Below are positions 61,966 through 64,000 of a stretch of DNA of 64,000 nt, piece by piece. The first letter of the stretch is position 1, and every line of letters starts with the position of its first letter. The notes beneath the pieces are model-generated. The model had not been told where the DNA came from, made no database searches, and worked only from the letters and a program-made list of their open reading frames with translations. The stretch is from Dyadobacter sp. 50-39. Its GTDB lineage: Bacteria; Bacteroidota; Bacteroidia; Cytophagales; Spirosomataceae. The DNA lies in the NCBI GenBank assembly GCA_001898145.1, contig MKSR01000029.1, positions 620,001-684,000 of the forward strand, given 5' to 3'. A program made the translations under genes and the position numbers.

Positions 61966-63039
61966 TCAGAGTTTACTGAGCTCGTGAACCAGTTTTTCGG
62001 TTTCTTCCAGGGATGTTGCCGGGAAGTTGGCGATCCGCAGCTGCGTAGCCTTGCCGGCACCATAGCCGCTGCCGATTACCATACCTTTTTCCTTAATGCT
62101 TTTGATAATATCAGCCGACGGAGCCTCGGTATCGGTCACGATCACCGTCTGCGAGCGAAGGGCTTTCTCTTTCACAAATGCAGAGAAACCGGCTGTTTTC
62201 TCAATAAACTTGTAAAGTAAACCTGCTTTGTGCTCCGTCTCTTTACGGATATTCTGTATACCGATACGGTTCATATCTTCTGCTATTTTGCCCAGCAGAT
62301 AAATAAGCATCACGTTCGGCGTCGCAGGCGTTTCGTTGTTTTGCGCATTCTTCCAAAGTGTCGGCAGGTCGTTGTGGGCGCCGATGGAATAGGTATTGCG
62401 AATGCTTTTCGCTTTCTCCAAACAACGCTCGCTGACAATCCATACACCCAAACCGGCCGGCAAGCCAAATGCCTTCTGCACTGAGAAAAACGCCGTGTCG
62501 ATAATGTTGTAATCCAGCTCGGGATAAGGTGCGGAAGACACCATATCCACGGCAATGAATTTCGACGGGTTCTTTTGCTTCAATTTATGGATATCCGCCA
62601 CGGGCATCTGTACGCCGGAACTCGTCTCATTGTGCGTTGTAGCGATCAGTTCCGCATATTCCGGAACTTCAACCTCACCGGCAACGAACCCTTCACCCAT
62701 CGGCTTTTCAAACTTGTGGGCATATTTGTTCAGCGCATTCGAGTAATCGTAAAACTTCCTGGAAAACGAACCATTCACTAAATGAAAGCTTTCGAGTTCC
62801 ACCGTACTGAACAAGATGCGTTCCCACGCTTCCGACGCGGAACCCAGAAACAGGATAGCGTGCGTATCAGGTACGTTGAGGAGCGTTCGAAGCTGGTCTA
62901 CGGTGAATTTATGTAAATCACGGTACTGCTGGCTGCGATGGGAAATCGAGCCTAGCTGCTGTTCGACGAAAGTTTTCAAATGCTGCTCGAATGTCGGGTA
63001 CAGAGCCGCAGGTCCAGGAGTGAAAAATGTTAATGACAT
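61966..63039 (-). CDS. serC: Phosphoserine aminotransferase-like class V aminotransferase
   Basis: A 357-residue PLP enzyme. The N-terminus (FFTPGPAALYPTFEQHL) and the PLP lysine stretch (FFSVQKAFGLPAGLGVW) are those of SerC-type class V aminotransferases, which turn 3-phosphohydroxypyruvate and glutamate into phosphoserine. Other marks are THNETSSGVQMPV and FIAVDMVSSAPYPELD. Length is normal. serA lies 75 bp upstream on the same strand, so the pair encodes two successive steps of serine synthesis and is probably one operon. The gap carries TGAATGA repeats. The symbol rests on the family and neighbour; a related class V aminotransferase is less likely. Confidence 0.9.
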   Translation of the reverse strand: MSLTFFTPGPAALYPTFEQHLKTFVEQQLGSISHRSQQYRDLHKFTVDQLRTLLNVPDTHAILFLGSASEAWERILFSTVELESFHLVNGSFSRKFYDYSNALNKYAHKFEKPMGEGFVAGEVEVPEYAELIATTHNETSSGVQMPVADIHKLKQKNPSKFIAVDMVSSAPYPELDYNIIDTAFFSVQKAFGLPAGLGVWIVSERCLEKAKSIRNTYSIGAHNDLPTLWKNAQNNETPATPNVMLIYLLGKIAEDMNRIGIQNIRKETEHKAGLLYKFIEKTAGFSAFVKEKALRSQTVIVTDTEAPSADIIKSIKEKGMVIGSGYGAGKATQLRIANFPATSLEETEKLVHELSKL

Positions 63040-63050
63040 AATTCTCTATG

Positions 63051-63084
63051 AGTGAATGATCGAATGACTGAATGAGTGAATGAA
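63051..63084. repeat. TGAATGA heptamer repeats between serA and serC
   Basis: AGTGAATGATCGAATGACTG followed by AATGAGTGAATGA has the same heptamer unit as the blocks at 2421-2483 and 2651-2746. It lies 11 bp before the serC start, so it would be in the untranslated region ahead of serC. Confidence 0.85.
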
Positions 63085-63114
63085 ATTATTTGCAACCGGT
63101 CATTGAATCACTTT

Positions 63115-64000
63115 TTAGTAAAGCATGCGGAAACGAATCGTTCCTTCTACCTCTTTCACTTCCTGGATAAATTCTTCTGTATAATCTTTGGCAATATCCA
63201 CGATTACATAGCCGATATGCTCATTGGTTTTGAGGTACTGGCCGGTAATGTTGATATTGTTTTTTGCAAAAATCTGGTTCAGCTTAGCCAGTACGCCTGG
63301 TACATTGGCGTGAATGTGCAGCAGGCGGTGCGAGTCTTTCAGCTTCGGCAATTGTACTTCCGGGAAGTTCACACTGCCGTAAGAGCTACCGTTGTTCATG
63401 AATTCCAGCAATTTGGAAGGTACAAAGTGACCGATATTCTCCTGTGCCTCCTCGGTACTACCACCAATGTGCGGCGTCAGGATTACGTTCGGCAAACCAA
63501 GCAGCTCGCTTTCGAACATTTCATCGTTGGTTTTCGGCTCTTTCGGGAATACGTCCACACCCGCGCCGGCCACTTTACCGCTTTTCACGGCGTCGGCCAA
63601 TGCCTTAATGTCGACCACGTGACCACGTGACAGGTTCAGGAAGATCACTCCGTCTTTCATGAGATCAAACTCACGCTTTCCGATCATGTTGGTGTTTTCC
63701 TTCCGGCCATCTACGTGCAGGCTTAGCACATCGGACATGGCCAGCAGTTCTTCCAGGGTATTTACTTTCTTGGCATTACCGATCGACAGCTTTTCAACCG
63801 CATCATAGAAATACACATCCATCCCCAGCGCCTCGGCCACCACGGAAAGCTGCGTTCCAATGCTTCCGTAACCGACCATACCCAGCTTCTTGCCGCGGAT
63901 CTCGAAGCTGCCGTTAGCCGATTTATCCCAGATACCCTGATGCAGCTGGTTGCTTTTGCCGACGATATTACGGATCAGCAGGATCATTTCACCCACCGCC
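63115..64000 (-). CDS. serA: D-3-phosphoglycerate dehydrogenase (5' part cut by window edge)
   Basis: About 294 residues at the C-terminal end of SerA, which oxidises 3-phosphoglycerate in the first step of serine synthesis. The frame runs off the window at 64000. It has the NAD-binding LGMVGYGSIGTQLSVVAEAL, the LSLHVDGRKENTNMIG and NLSRGHVVDIKAL segments, and the catalytic VILTPHIGGSTEEAQENIG with the active-site His. A C-terminal ACT domain (about the last 75 residues, LHIHANVPGVLAKLNQIFA) fits serine feedback control in the known family. It is followed by serC after a 75-bp gap with repeats. Confidence 0.95.
   Translation of the reverse strand, partial: AVGEMILLIRNIVGKSNQLHQGIWDKSANGSFEIRGKKLGMVGYGSIGTQLSVVAEALGMDVYFYDAVEKLSIGNAKKVNTLEELLAMSDVLSLHVDGRKENTNMIGKREFDLMKDGVIFLNLSRGHVVDIKALADAVKSGKVAGAGVDVFPKEPKTNDEMFESELLGLPNVILTPHIGGSTEEAQENIGHFVPSKLLEFMNNGSSYGSVNFPEVQLPKLKDSHRLLHIHANVPGVLAKLNQIFAKNNINITGQYLKTNEHIGYVIVDIAKDYTEEFIQEVKEVEGTIRFRMLY

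Overview
The window looks like the chromosome of a Bacteroidota member of the order Cytophagales. A Dyadobacter-like Spirosomaceae is my best guess, inferred from gene content and not from any marker gene. The evidence is three SusC/SusD (RagA/RagB) pairs, each with its own ECF sigma factor and FecR-type anti-sigma factor, a protein with a type IX secretion C-terminal signal, many lipoproteins, and an absence of clear Shine-Dalgarno sequences. No tRNA, rRNA, CRISPR array, insertion sequence or prophage was seen.

Layout. Positions 1-9.8 kb are mostly housekeeping: a cut-off Pit phosphate transporter, rlmN, cvpA-yqeY, pdxJ, a Tat-exported Gfo/Idh/MocA oxidoreductase, an SCP2 protein, a PpiD-like periplasmic isomerase and xylA. 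From 9.9 to 17.1 kb is a phosphate-scavenging locus: a membrane-anchored TPR-HTH regulator, a TonB-dependent receptor, a beta-helix lipoprotein and a beta-propeller phytase. Three hexamers with an exact 11-bp period, resembling a Pho box, lie just upstream of the receptor.

From 17.2 to 60.8 kb nearly everything is on the minus strand and forms three cell-surface-signalling uptake systems. System 1 (17.2-24.0 kb) has only sigma, fecR, susC and susD. System 2 (24.1-38.5 kb) adds two paralogous FAD-dependent oxidoreductases, an MFS transporter and a GMC dehydrogenase with its small subunit. It has no glycoside hydrolase, so its chemistry looks oxidative. System 3 (41.5-60.8 kb) adds a DUF3823 lipoprotein, a very large ThuA/dehydrogenase/HEAT/cupredoxin fusion, a second ThuA protein, a Gfo/Idh/MocA protein without the usual EKP lysine motif, a D-psicose/tagatose-3-epimerase-like enzyme, a secreted PHP-like protein, a GH43 and a GH5-like enzyme. 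A sulfatase and a type IX-secreted protein lie between systems 2 and 3.

The most novel signals are: (i) a two-hairpin leader shared by the susC genes of systems 2 and 3, with a conserved AUG-UUCC(C/A)G-CAU hexaloop; (ii) the five-part fusion protein in system 3; (iii) the pairing of oxidative sugar enzymes with SusCD systems, which suggests 3-keto-glycoside type catabolism; (iv) several families of intergenic palindromes and tandem repeats.

The right end (60.9-64 kb) carries an Rpn-like nuclease and a serA-serC pair for serine synthesis, with serA cut off by the window edge.
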